A stretch of DNA of 64,000 nucleotides from Ianthella basta (GCA_964019415.1 OZ025869.1:79501-143500); one strand, 5' to 3'; counted from the stretch's first letter, positions 30,139 to 44,479 are shown. Notes: a model not told the origin generated them from the sequence alone. Made by a program: numbers and translations.

Positions 30139-32320
30139 TCCTTAATCTTGCTTAATATTACCTCGTCATATCTTGCCAAATCTTGCAAAATCTTACCTTG
30201 TCATATCTCGCTAAATCTTGCCTAATCTTACTAAATCTTACCTTGTCATACCTTGCCAAATCTAGCCTAATCTTACTTTTTCATATCTTGCCAAATCTTG
30301 CCAAATCTTACCTTGTCATATCTTACCAAATCTAGCTTAATCTTACCTTGTCATAACTTGCCAAATCTTGCCAAATCTTACCATGTCATATCTTGCATAA
30401 TCTTGCCTAATATTACTTTTTCATATCTTGCCAAATTTTGCTTAGTCTTACCTTGTCATATCTTGCCAAATCTTGCCAAATCGTACCTTGTCGTATCTCG
30501 CCAAATCTTGCCTAATCTTGCCAAATCTTACCTTGTCATATCTTGACAAATCTTAACTAATCTTACCTTGTCATATCTTACCAAATCTTGCCAAATCTTA
30601 CCTTGTCATATCTTACCAAATCTTGCCAAATCTTACCTTGTCATATCTTACCAAATCTTGCTTAATCTTACCTCCTCATATCTTGCCAAATCTTGCCTAA
30701 TCTTACCTAGTCATATCTTGCCTATTCTTGCCAAATTCTACCTTGTCATATCTTGCCAAATCTTTCCGAATCTTACTTTGTCATATGTTTCCAAATCTTG
30801 CCTAATCTTGCCAAATCTTACCTTGTCATATCTTGCCAAATCTTGCCAAATCTTACCTTCTCATATCTCGCCAAATCTTGCCAAATCTTGTCAAATCTTA
30901 TCTTGTCATATCTCGCCAAATCTTGCCAAATCTTAGCCAAATCTTACCTTGTCATATCTTGCCAAATCTTGCCAAATCTTACTCTTTCATATCCTGCCAA
31001 ATCTTGCCAAATCTTACCTTGTCATATCTTGCCAAATCTTGCCAAATCTTACCTTGTCACATCTTGCCAAATCTTAACTAATCTTACTTTTTCATATCTT
31101 GCCAAATCCTGCTTAATCTTACCTTCTCGTATCTTGCCAAATCTTGCCAAATCTTACCTTGTCAGATCTCGCCAAATCTTGCCTAATCTTGCCAAATCTT
31201 ACCTTGTCATATCTTGCCAAATATTGCCGAATATTACCTTGTCACATCTTGCAAAATCTTAACTTGTCATATATTACCAAATCTTGCTTAATCTTACCTT
31301 GTCATATCTTGCCAAATCTTGCCAAATCTTACCTTGTCATATCTTGCCAAATCTTGCCAAATATTACCTTATCATATCTTGCCAAATCTTGCCAAATCTT
31401 ACCTTGTCATATCTTGACAAATCTTGCCTAATCTTACCTTGTCATATCTTGCCAAATCTTGCCAAATCTTACCTTGTCATATCTTGCCAAATCTTACCTA
31501 ATTTTACCTTGTCATATCTTGCCAAATTTTGCCTAATCTAACTTTTTCATATCTTTCCAAATCTTGCTTAACCTTACCTTGTCATATCATGCCAGATCTT
31601 GCCAAATCTTACCTTGTCATATCTTGCCAAATCTTGCCTAATCTTACTTTTTCAAATCTTGCCAAATCTTGCTTAATCTTACCTTGTCATATCTTGCCAA
31701 ATCTTGCCAAATCTTACCTTGTCATATCTTGCCAAATCTTGCCAAATCTTACCTTGTCATATCTTACCAAATCTAGCTTAATCTTACCTTGTCATATCTT
31801 GCCAAATCTTGCCAAATCTTACAATGTCATATCTTTCCTAATCTTGCCTAATATTACTTTTTCATACCTTGCCAAATCTTGCTTAGTCCTACCTTGTCAT
31901 ATCTTGCCAAATCTTGCCAAATATTACCTTGTCATATCTCGCCAAATCTTGCCTAATCTTGCCAAATCTTACCTCATCATATCTTGACAAATCTTGACTA
32001 ATCTTACCTTGTCATATCTTGCCAAATCTTGCCAAATCTTACCTTGTAATATCTTACCAAATCTTGCTTAATCTTACCTTCTCATATCTTGCCAAATCTT
32101 CCTAATCTTACCTTGTCATATCTTGCCTAATCTTGCCAAATTCTACCTTGTCATATCTTGCCAAATCTTTCCGAATCTTACTTTGCCATATGTTTCCAAA
32201 TCTTGCCTAATCTTGCCAAATCTTACCTTGTCATATCGTGCCAAATCTTGCCAAATCTTACCTTGTCATATCTCGCTAAAACTTGCCAAATCTTGCCAAA
32301 TCTTATCTTGTCATATCTCG
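29705..32320 (+). repeat. Module M2, copy 1 (pairs with 36958-39573)
   Basis: A 2.6-kb stretch is repeated 7253 bp downstream at constant offset. Shared variants include TCATAACTTGCC, CTTGCATAATC, a single decamer read as TCTTAGCCAA, ACAATGTCATATC and CTCGCTAAAACTTGCC. Scattered substitutions separate the copies, for example TTTTTCAT near 30420 against TTGTTCAT near 37673. Confidence 0.85.
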
Positions 32321-32449
32321 CCAAATCTTGCCAAATCTTGCCAAATCTTACCTTGTCATATCTTGCCAAATCTTGCCAAATCTTACTCTTTCATATCTTG
32401 CCAAATCTTGCCAAATCTTACCTTGTCATATCTAGCCAAATCTTGCTAA

Positions 32450-35400
32450 ATCTTACCTTGTCATATCTTGCCAAATCTTGCCAGATCTTACTTTTCATAT
32501 GTTGCTAAATCTTGCTTAATCTTACCTTGTCATATCTAACCAAATCTTGCCAAATCTACCTTGTCATATCTTTCCAAATCTTGCCTAATCTTACTTTTTT
32601 ATATTTTGCCAAATATTACTTTTTCTTACCTTGTCATATCTTGCCAAATCTTGCCAAATCTTACCTTGTCATATGTTGCCATTTCTTGTTAAATCTTACC
32701 TTGTCATATCCTTCCAAATCTTGACTAATCTTACCTTGTCATATCTTGCCAAATCTTGCCAAATCTTACCTTTTGCATATCTTGCCAAATCTTGCCAAAT
32801 CTTACCTTATCATATCTTACCAAATCTTGCTTAATCTTACCTTGTCATATCTTGCCAAGTCTTGCCAAATCTTACCTTGTCATATCTTGCCAAATCTTAC
32901 CTAATCTTACTTTTTCATATCTTGCCAAATCTTGACTAATCTTACCTTGTCATATCTTGCCAAATCTTGCCGAATATTACCTTGTCATATCTTGCCAAAT
33001 CTTGCCAATTCTTAACTTGTCATTTCTTACCAAATCTTGCTTAATCTTTCCTTGTCATATCTTGCCAAATCTTGACTAATCTTACCTTGTCTTATCTTGC
33101 CAAATCTTGCTTAATCTTACTTTTTCATATCTTACCTAATCTTGCCAAATATTACTTTGTCATTCCTTGCCAAATCTTGCCAAATCTTACCTTGTCATAT
33201 CTTGCCAAATCTTGCTTAATCTTACCTTGTCATATCTTGCCTAATCTTGCCAAATCTTGCCGAATTTTACCTTGCCATATCTTTCCAAATCTTGCCAAAT
33301 CTTGCCAAATCTTATCTTGTCATATTTAGCCTAATCTTGCCAAATCTTACCTTGTCATATCTTGCAAATCTTGCCAAATATTACCTTGTCATATCTTGCC
33401 ATATCTTGCCAAATATAACCTTGTCATATCTTGCGAAATTTTGCCAAATATTACCTTGTCATATCTTGCGAAATCTTGCCAAATATTACCTTGTCATATC
33501 TTAACAAATCTTGCCAAATCTTACCTTGTCATATCTTGCCAAATCTTGCTTAATCTTGCTTAATCTTACCTCGTCATATCTTGCCAAATCTTGCCAAATC
33601 TTACTTTGTCATATCTCGCTAAATCTTGCCTAATCTTGTCAAATCTTACCTTGTCATATCTTGCCAAATCTTGCCAAATCTTACCTTTTCATATCTTGCC
33701 AAATCTTGCCAAATCTTACCTTGTCATATCTTGCCAAATCTTGCCAAATCTTACTTTGCCATATCTTGCCAAATCTTGCCAAATCTTACCTTGTCATATC
33801 TTGCCAATTCTTGCCTAATCTAACTTTTTCATATCTTTCCAAATCTTGCTTAACCTTACCTTGTCATATCTTGCCAAATCTTGCCAAATCTTACCTTGTC
33901 TTACCTTGCCAAATCTTGCCTAATCTTACCTTGTCATTATCTTGCCAAATCTTGCCAAATCTTACCTTGTCATATCTTGCCAAATCTTGCCAAATCTTAC
34001 CTTGTCATATGTTGCCATATCTTGTTAAATCTTACCTTGTCATATCTTGCCAAATCTTGACTAATCTTACCTTGTCATATCTTGCCAAATCTTGCCAAAT
34101 CTTACCTTATCATATCTTACCAAATCTTGCTTAATCTTACCTTGTCATATCTTGCCAAGTCTTGCCAAATCTTACCTTGTCATATCTTGCCAAATCTTAC
34201 CTAATCTTACTTTTTCATATCTTGCCAAATCGTGACTAATCTTACCTTGTCATATCTTGCCAAATCTTGCCGAATATTACCTTGTCATATCTTGCCAAAT
34301 CTTGCCAATTCTTAACTTGTCATTTCTTACCAAATCTTGCTTAATCTTTCCTTGTCATATCTTGCCAAATCTTGACTAATCTTACCTTGTCATATCTTGC
34401 CAAATCTTGCTTAATCTTACTTTTTCATATCTTACCTAATCTTGCCAAATATTACTTTGTCATTCCTTGCCAAATCTTGCCAAATCTTTCCTTGTCATAT
34501 CTTGCCAAATCTTGCTTAATCTTACCTTGTCATATCTTGCCTAATCTTGCCAAATCTTGCCGAATTTTACCTTGCCATATCTTTCCAAATCTTGCCAAAT
34601 CTTGCCAAATCTTATCTTGTCATATTTAGCCTAATCTTGCCAAATCTTACCTTGTCATATCTTGCAAATCTTGCCAAATATTACCTTGTCATATCTTGCC
34701 ATATCTTGCCAAATATAACCTTGTCATATCTTGCGAAATCTTGCCAAATCTTATCTTGTCATATCTTGCCAAATCTTGCCAAATCTTATCTTGTCATATC
34801 TTGCGAAATCTTGCCAAATATTACCTTGTCATATCTTAACAAATCTTGCCAAATCTTACCTTGTCATATCTTGCCAAATCTTGCTTAATCTTGCTTAATC
34901 TTACCTCGTCATATCTTGCCAAATCTTGCCACATCTTACTTTGTCATATCTCGCTAAATCTTGCCTAATCTTGTCAAATCTTACCTTGTCATATCTTGCC
35001 AAATCTTGCCAAATCTTACCTTTTCATATCTTGCCAAATCTTGCCAAATCTTACCTTGTCATATCTTGCCAAATCTTGCCAAATCTTACTTTGCCATATC
35101 TTGCCAAATCTTGCCAAATCTTACCTTGTCATATCTTGCCAATTCTAGCCTAATCTAACTTTTTCATATCTTTCCAAATCTTGCTTAACCTTACCTTGTC
35201 ATATCTTGCCAAATCTTGCCAAATCTTACCTTGTCTTACCTTGCCAAATCTTGCCTAATCTTACCTTCTCATATCTTGCCAAATCTTGCCAAATCTTACC
35301 TTGTCATATCTTGCCAAATCTTGCCAAATCTTACCTTGTCATATCTTGCCAAATCTAGCTTAATCTTACTTTGTCATATCTTGCCAAATCTTGCCAAATA

Positions 35401-36775
35401 TTACCTTGTCATATCTTGCGAAATCTTGCCAAATATTACCTTGTCATATCTTAACAAATCTTGCCAAATCTTACCTTGTCATAGCTTGCCAAATCTTGCT
35501 TAATCTTGCTTAATCTTACCTCGTCATACCTTGCCAAATCTTGCCAAATCTAACCTTGTCAGATCTCGCTAAATCTTGCCTAATCTTACCAAATCTTACC
35601 TTGTCATATCTTGCCAAATCTTGCCAATTCTTAACTTGTCATTTCTTACCAAATCTTGCTTAATCTTTCCTTGTCATATCTTGCCAAATCTTGACTAATC
35701 TTACCTTGTCATATCTTGCCAAATCTTGCTTAATCTTACCTTGCCATATCTTGCCAAGTCTTGCCAAATCTTACCTTGTCATATCTTGCCAAATCTTACC
35801 TAATCTTACTTTTTCATATCTTGCCAAATCTTGACTAATCTTACCTTGTCATATCTTGCCAAATCTTGCCGAATATTACCTTGTCATATCTTGCCAAATC
35901 TTGCCAATTCTTAACTTGTCATTTCTTACCAAATCTTGCTTAATCTTTCCTTGTCATATCTTGCCAAATCTTGACTAATCTTACCTTGTCATATCTTGCC
36001 AAATCTTGCTTAATCTTACTTTTTCATATCTTACCTAATATTGCCAAATATTACTTTGTCATTCCTTGCCAAATCTTGCTAAATCTTACCTTGTCATATC
36101 TTGCCAAATCTTGCTTAATCTTACCTTGTCATATCTTGCCTAATCTTGCCAAATCTTGCCGAATTTTACCTTGCCATATCTTTCCAAATCTTGCCAAATC
36201 TTACCTTGTCATATCTTGCCAATTCTTGCCAAATCTTACCTTTTCATATCTTGCCAAATCTTGCCAAATCTTACCTTGTCATATCTTGCCAAATCTTGCC
36301 AAATCTTACTTTGCCATATCTTGCCAAATCTTGCCAAATCTTACCTTGTCATATCTTGTCAAATCTTGACAAATCTTACCTTGTCATGTCTTGCTAAATC
36401 TTGCCTAATCTTACTTTTTCATATCTTTCCAAATCTTGCTTAACCTTACCTTGTCATATCTTGCCAAATCTTGCCAAATCTTACCTTGTCTTACCTTGCC
36501 AAATCTTGCCTAATCTTACCTTGTCATATCTTGCCAAATCTTGCCAAATCTTACCTTGTTATATCTTGCCAAATCTTGCCAAATCTTACCTTGTCATATC
36601 TTACCAAATCTAGCTTAATCTTACTTTGTCATATCTTGCCAAATCTTGCCAAATATTACCTTGTCATATCTTGCGAAATCTTGCCAAATATTACCTTGTT
36701 TTATCTTAACAAATCTTGCCAAATCTTACCTTGTCATAGCTTGCCAAATCTTGCTTAATCTTGCTTAATCTTACC
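32450..36775 (+). repeat. Module M1, three further copies
   Basis: M1 markers recur in order from about 32450, 34000 and 35590. The segment at 27609 matches 33072, 34372 and 35971. The copies differ by indels. The third is shortened near 36200, where the short CTTGCAAATC unit and its neighbours are missing. Confidence 0.75.
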
Positions 36776-36779
36776 TCGT

Positions 36780-39573
36780 CATATCTTGCCAAATCTTGCC
36801 AAATCTAACCTTGTCATATCTCGCTAAATCTTGCCTAATCTTACCAAATCTTACCTTGTCATATCTTGCCAAATCTAGCCTAAGCTTACTTTTTTATATC
36901 TTGCTAAATCTTGCCAAATCTTACCTTGTCATATCTTGCCAAATCTTGCCAAAACTTACCTTGCCATATCTTGCCAAATCTTGCCAAATCTTACCTTGTC
37001 ATATCTTGCCAATTCTTGCCTAATCTAACTTTTTCATATCTTTCCAAATCTTGCTTAACCTTACCTTGTCATATCTTGCTAAATCTTACCAAATCTTACC
37101 TTGTCATATCTTGCCAAATCTTACCTAATCTTACTTTTTCACATCTTGCCAAATCTTGCTTAATCTTACCTTGTCATATCTTGCCAAATCTTGCCAAATC
37201 TTACCTTGTCATATCTTGCCAAATCTTACCTTGTCATATCTTACCAAATCTAGCTTAATCTTACTTTGTCATATCTTGCCAAATCTTGCCAAATATTACC
37301 TTGTCATATCTTGCGAAATCTTGCCAAATTTTACCTTGTCATATCTTAACAAATCTTGCCAAATCTTACCGTGTCATATCTTGCCAAATCTTCCTTAATC
37401 TTGCTTAATATTACCTCGTCATATCTTGCCAAATCTTGCCAAATCTTACCTTGTCATATCTTGCTAAATCTTGCCTAATCTTACCAAATCTTACCTTGTC
37501 ATACCTTGCCAAATCTAGCCTAATCTTACTTTTTCATATCTTGCCAAATCTTGCCAAATCTTACCTTGTCATATCTTACAAAATCTAGCTTAATCTTACC
37601 TTGTCATAACTTGCCAAATCTTGCCAAATCTTACCATGTCATATCTTGCATAATCTTGCCTAATATTACTTGTTCATATCTTGCCAAATTTTGCTTAGTC
37701 TTACCTTGTCATATCTTGCCAAATCTTGCCAAATCGTACCTTGTCGTATCTCGCCAAATCTTGCCTAATCTTGCCAAATCTTACCTTGTCATATCCTGAC
37801 AAATCTTAACTAATCTTACCTTGTCATATCTTACCAAATCTTGCCAAATCTTACCTTGTCATATCTTACCAAATCTTGCCAAATCTTACCTTGTCATTTC
37901 TTACCAAATCTTGCTTAATCTTACCTTCTCATATCTTGCCAAATCTTGCCTAATCTTACCTAGTCATATCTTGCCTAATCTTGCCAAATTCTACCTTGTC
38001 ATATCTTGCCAAATCTTTCCGAATCTTACTTTGTCATATGTTTCCAAATCTTGCCTAATCTTGCCAAATCTTACCTTGTCATATCTTGCCAAATCTTGCC
38101 AAATCTTACCTTCTCATATCTCGCCAAATCTTGCTAAATCTTGTCAAATCTTATCTTGTCATATCTCGCCAAATCTTGCCAAATCTTAGCCAAATCTTAC
38201 CTTGTCATATCTTGCCAAATCTTGCCAAATCTTACTCTTTCATATCCTGCCAAATCTTGCCAAATCTTACCTTGTCATATCTTGCCAAATCTTGCCAAAT
38301 CTTGCCTTGTCACATCTTGCCAAATATTAAGTAATCTTACTTTTTCATATCTTGCCAAATCCTGCTTAATCTTACCTTCTCGTATCTTGCCAAATCTTGC
38401 CAAATCTTACCTTGTCAGATCTCGCCAAATCTTGCCTAATCTTGCCAAATCTTACCTTGTCATATCTTGCCAAATATTGCCGAATATTACCTTGTCACAT
38501 CTTGCAAAATCTTAACTTGTCATATATTACCAAATCTTGCTTAATCTTACCTTGTCATATCTTGCCAAATCTTGCCAAATCTTACCTTGTCATATCTTGC
38601 CAAATCTTGCCAAATATTACCTTATCATATCTTGCCAAATCTTGCCAAATCTTACCTTGTCATATCTTGACAAATCTTGCCTAATCTTACCTTGTCATAT
38701 CTTGCCAAATCTTGCCAAATCTTACCTTGTCATATATTGCCAAATCTTACCTAATTTTACCTTGTCATATCTTGCCAAATTTTGCCTAATCTAACTTTTT
38801 CATATCTTTCCAAATCTTGCTTAACCTTACCTTGTCATATCATGCCAGATCTTGCCAAATCTTACCTTGTCATATCTTGCCAAATCTTGCCTAATCTTAC
38901 TTTTTCAAATCTTGCCAAATCTTGCTTAATCTTACCTTGTCATATCTTGCCAAATCTTGCCAAATCTTACCTTGTCATATCTTGCCAAATCTTGCCAAAT
39001 CTTACCTTGTCATATCTTACCAAATCTAGCTTAATCTTACCTTGTCATATCTTGCCAAATCTTGCCAAATCTTACAATGTCATATCTTTCCTAATCTTGC
39101 CTAATATTACTTTTTCATACCTTGCCAAATCTTGCTTAGTCCTACCTTGTCATATCTTGCCAAATCTTGCCAAATATTACCTTGTCATATCTCGCCAAAT
39201 CTTGCCTAATCTTGCCAAATCTTACTTCATCATATCTTGACAAATCTTGACTAATCTTACCTTGTCATATCTTGCCAAATCTTGCCAAATCTTACCTTGT
39301 AATATCTTACCAAATCTTGCTTAATCTTACCTTCTCATATCTTGCCAAATCTTCCTAATCTTACCTTGTCATATCTTGCCTAATCTTGCCAAATTCTACC
39401 TTGTCATATCTTGCCAAATCTTTCCGAATCTTACTTTGCCATATGTTTCCAAATCTTGCCTAATCTTGCCAAATCTTACCTTGTCATATCTTGCCAAATC
39501 TTGCCAAATCTTACCTTGTCATATCTCGCTAAAACTTGCCAAATCTTGCCAAATCTTATCTTGTCATATCTTG
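36780..39573 (+). repeat. Module M2, copy 2
   Basis: This is the second copy of the 2.6-kb module, preceded by one shortened version of the 720-bp unit that has lost roughly 80 bp relative to 29521-29720. It ends near 39573, where similarity to 32320 stops. Confidence 0.82.
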
Positions 39574-41379
39574 CCAAATCTTGCCAAATCTTACTCTTTC
39601 ATATCTTGCCAAATCTTGCCAAATCTTACTTTGTCATATCTTGCCAAATCTTGCCAAATCTTACCTTGTAATATCTTGCCAAATCTGACCTAATCTTACT
39701 TTATCATATCTTGCCAAATCCTGCTTAATCTTATCTTGTCATATCTTGCCAAATCTTGCCAAATCTTACCTTGTCAGATCTCGCCAAATCATGCCTAGTC
39801 TTTCCAAATCTTACCTTGTCATATCTTGCCAAATCTTGACTAATCTTACCTTGTCATATCTTGCCAAATCTTGCCGAATCTTACCTTGTCACATCTTGCA
39901 AAATCTTAACTTGTCATATATTACCAAATCTTGCTTAATCTTACCTTGTCATATCTTGCCAAATCTTGCCAAATCTTATCTTGTCATATCTTGCCAAATC
40001 TTGCCAAATATTACATTATCATATCTTGCCAAATATTGCCAAATCTTACCTTGTCATATCTTGCCAAATCTTGCCTAATCTTACCTTTTCATATCTTGCC
40101 TAATCTTACCAAATCTTACCTTGTCATATCTTGCCAAATCTTGCCGAATCTTACCTTGTCATATCTTGCCAAATCTTGCTAAATATTACCTTGTCATATC
40201 TTGCCAAATCTTGCCAATTCTTATCTTGTCATATCTTGCCAAATCTTGCCTAATGTTACCTTGTCATATCTTGCTTAATCTTGCCAAATCTTAACTTGTC
40301 ATATCTTGCCAAATCTTGCCAAATCTTACCTTGTCATATCTTGCCAAATCTTACCTTGTCATATCTTGCCAAATCTTGCCTAATCTTACTTTTTCATATC
40401 TAGCCAAATCTTGCTTAATCTTACCATGTCATATCTTGCCAAATCTTACCAAATCTTACCTTCAATTGTCATATCCTGCCAAATCTTGCCTTATCTTACT
40501 TTTCATATCTTGCCAAATCTTGCTTAATCTTACCTTATCATATCTTGCCAAATCTTACCAAATCTTAACTTGTCATATCTCGCCAAATCTTGCCTAATCA
40601 TGCCAAATCTTACCTTGTCATGTCTTGCCAAATCTTGACTAATCTTACCTTGCCATATCTTGCCAAATCTTGCCAAATCTTACCTTGTCATATCTTGCCA
40701 AATCTTACCTTGTCATATCTTACCAAATCTTGCTTAAACTTAACTTGTCATATCTTGCCAAATCTTGCTGAATCTTACCTTATCATATCTTGCCAAATCC
40801 GACAAAGTCTTACCTTGTCATATCTCGCAAAATCTTGCCTAATCTTGCCAAATCTTACCTTGTCATATCTTGACAAATCTTGACTAATCTTACCTTTTCA
40901 TATCTTGCCAAATATTGCCGAATCCTACCTTGTCATATGTTGCCAAATCTTGCCTAATCTTGCCAAATCTTATCTTGTCATATCTTGACAAATCTTGACT
41001 AATATTACCTTGTCATATCTTGCCACATCTTGCTAAATCTTACTTTGTCATATCTTACCAAATCTTACTTAATCTTACCTTCTCATATCTTGCCAAATCT
41101 TGCCTAATCTTACCTTGTCATATCTTGCCTAATCTTGCCAAATTCTACCTTGTCATATCTTGCCAAATCTTGCCGAATCTTACTTTGTCATATGTTTCCA
41201 AATCTTGCCAAATCTTGCCAAATCTTACCTTCTCATATCTTGCCAAATCTTGCCAAATCTTACCTTGTCATATCTCGCCAAATCTTGCCAAATCTTTCCA
41301 AATCTTATCTTGTCATATCTCGCCAAATCTTGCCAAATCTTGCCTAATCTTACCTTGTCATATCTTGCCAAATCTTGCC

Positions 41380-41480
41380 AAATCTTACCTCTTGCCAAAT
41401 CTTGCCAAATCTTACCTTGTCATATCTTGCCAAATCTTGCCTAATCTTACTTCTTGCCAAATCTTGCCAAATCTTACCTT
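41380..41480 (+). repeat. Truncated family A monomers
   Basis: Near 41388 and 41450 the 15-mer is cut short: TTACC or TTACT is followed at once by TCTTGCCAAA, without the GTCATA tail. The two truncated units lie about 60 bp apart and look like one deletion that was then copied. Confidence 0.7.
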
Positions 41481-44479
41481 GTCATATCTTGACAAATCTT
41501 GCCTAATCTTACTTTTTCATATCTTGCCAAATCTTGCTTAATCTTACATTGTCATATCTTGATAAATCTTGCCAAATCTTACCTTGTCAGATCTCGCCAA
41601 ATCTTGCTTAATCTTGCCAAATCTTACCTTGTCATATCTTGCCAAATCTTGACTAATCTTACCTTGTCAAATCTTGCCAAATCTTGCCGAATCTTACCTT
41701 GTCATATCTTGCAAAATCTTAACTTGTCATATATTACCAAATCTTGCTTAATCTTACCTTGTCATATCTTGCCAAATCTTGCTTAAACTTAACTTGTCAT
41801 ATCTTGCCTAATCTTGCCAAATCTTACCTTGTCATATCTTGCCTAATCTTGCCAAATCTTACCTTGTCATATCTTGCCAAATATTGCCAAATCTTATCTT
41901 GTCATATCTTGCCAAATCTTGCCTAATCTTACCTTGTCATATCTTGCTTAATCTTGCCAAATCTTAGCTTGTCATATCTCGCCAAATTTTGCCAAAACTT
42001 ACCTTGTCATATGTTGCAAAATCTTGCCTAATCTTACTTTTTCACATCTAGCCAAATCTTACTTTATCTTACCATGTCATATCTTGCCAAAACTTAACTT
42101 CAGTTGGCATATCTTGCCAAATCTTGCTTAATCTTACTTTTCATATCTTGCCAAATCTTGCTTAATCTTACCTTGTCATATCTTGCCAAATCTTACCAAA
42201 TTTAACTTATCATATCTCGCCAAATCTTGACTAATCTTGCCATATCTTACCTTGTCATATCTTGCCAAATCTTGACTAATCTTACCTTGCCATATCTTGC
42301 CAAATCTTGCCAAATCTTACCTTGTCATATCTTGCCAAATCCAACAAAGTCTTACCTTGTCATATCTCGCCAAATCTTGCCTAATCTTGCCAAATCTTAC
42401 TTTGTCATATCTTGACAAATCTTGACTAATCTTACCTTGTCATATCTTACCAAATATTGCCGAATCCTACCTTGTCATATGTTGCCAAATCTTTCCAATT
42501 CTTACCTTGTCATATCGTACCAAATCTTGCTTAATCTTACCTTGTCATATCTTGCCAAATCTTGCCAAATCTTATCTTGTCATATTATGCCAAATCTTGC
42601 CAAATATTACCTTATCATATCTTGCCAAATTTTGCCAAATCTAACCTTGTCATATCTTGCCAAATCTTGCCTAATTTTACCTTGTCATAACTTGCCTAAT
42701 CTTGCCAAAACTTACCTTGTCATATCTTGCCAAATCTTGCCGAATCTTACCTTGTCATATCTTGCCAAATCTTGCCAAATCTTGCCAAATCTTACCTTGT
42801 CATATCTTGCCTAATCTTGCCAAATCTTACCTTGTCATATCTTGCCAAATCTTGCCTGATCTTACCTTGTCATATCTTGCCAAATCTTGCCAAATCTTAC
42901 CTTTAAGTTGTCCTATCTTGGCAAATCTTGCCTATTCTTACTTTATCATATCTTGCCGAATCTTGCTTAATCTTACCTTGTAATATCTTGCCAAGTCTTG
43001 CTAAATCTTACCTTGTCATATCTCGCAAAAGCTTGCCAAATCTTACCTTGTCATATCTTGCCAAATCTTGCCTAATCTGACTTTTTCATATCTTGCCAAA
43101 TCTTGCTTAATCTCACCTTGTCATATCTTGCCAAATCTTTCCAAACATTAACTTGTCATATCTTGCCAAATCTTGTTTAATCTTACCTTGTCATATCTTG
43201 CCAAATCTTGCCAAGCCTTACCTTGTCATATCTTGCCAAATCTTGCCTAATCTTACTTTTTCATATCTTGCCAAATCTTGCTTAATCTTACCATATCATA
43301 TCTTGCCAAATCTTGCCAAATCTTAACTTGTCATATCTTGCCAAATCTTACCTAATCTTACTTTTTCATATCTTGCCAAATCCTACCTCGTCATATCTTG
43401 CCAAATCTTGCCAAATCTTACCTTGTCATATCTCGCCAAATCTTGCCTAATCTTGTCAAATCTTACCCTGTCATATCTTGCCAAATCTTGCTTAATCTTA
43501 CCTTGTCATATCTTGCCAAATTTTGCCTAATCTTACCTTGTCATATCATGCCAAATTTTGCCAAATCTTACCTTGTCATATCTTACCAAATCTTGCTTAT
43601 TCTTTCCTTGTCATATCTTGCCACATCTTGCCTAAACTTACCTTGTCATAGCTTGCCTAATCTTGCCAAATCTTACATTGTCATATCTTGCCAAATCTTG
43701 CCAGATCATACCTTGTTGTATCTTGCCAAATCTTGCCTTATCTTACCTTGTCATATCTTGCCTAATCTTGCCAAATCTTACCTTGTCATATCTTGCCAAA
43801 TCTTGCCGAATCTTACCTTACCATATCTTTCTAAATCTTGCCAAATCTTGCCTAATCTTACCTTATCATATCTTGCCTAATCTTGCCAAATCTTACCTTC
43901 ATATCTTGCCAAGTCATGCCTGATCTTACCTTGTCATAACTTGCCAAATCTTGCCAAGTCTTACCTTTAACTTATCATATCTTGCCAAATCTTGCCTAAT
44001 CTTACTTTTTCATATCTTGCCAAATCTTGCTTAATCTTACCTTGTCATATCTTGCCTACTCTTGCCAAATCTTACCTTCACATCTTACCAAATCTTGCCT
44101 AAACTTACCTTGTCATATCTTGCCTAATCTTGCTTAATCTTACCTTGTCATATCTTGCCAAATCTTACCAAATATTACCTTGTCATATCTAGCCAAATCT
44201 TGCCAAATCTTACCTTGTCATATCTTGCCAAATCTTGCCTAATCTTACCTTGTCATGTCTTGCCAAATCTTGCCATATCTTACCTTGTCATATCTTGCCA
44301 AATCTTGCCAAATCTTACCATGTAATATCTTGCCAAATCTTGCCTAATCATACTTTTTCATATCTTGCCAAATCTAGCAATATCTTTCCATTTCTTGCCC
44401 CATTTTGATACATCTTGCTATGTCTTGCCTCATCTTGCTTCTTCTTGCTATATCTTACCTCATCTTGCAATATCTGTCT

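Larger units (their letters stand above)
1..44374 (+). repeat. Family A satellite: 35-bp tandem array
   Basis: This is an uninterrupted head-to-tail array of a 35-bp unit made of the decamer ATCTTGCCAA twice, then the 15-mer ATCTTACCTTGTCAT. About 1,250 units fit. Many units carry one or three decamers instead of two. Common variants are CCTAATC or GCTTAATC for CCAAATC, ACTTTTTCAT for ACCTTGTCAT, CTCGCC for CTTGCC and GCCGAA for GCCAAA. The consensus is 37% GC with C far above G (10 C to 3 G per unit), so the strand is strongly skewed. All units point the same way; I found no inverted unit. No unique spacer or gene-like stretch interrupts the array. Open frames on the + strand are a by-product of a stop-free unit. 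The array starts before the window. Function is unknown; a heterochromatic satellite is the simplest reading (inference). Confidence 0.97.

Noticed and set aside
1..44374. CRISPR array, because the unit length is about 35 bp
   Set aside because: Repeats abut each other with no unique spacers, the array is far too long, and no cas genes are present.
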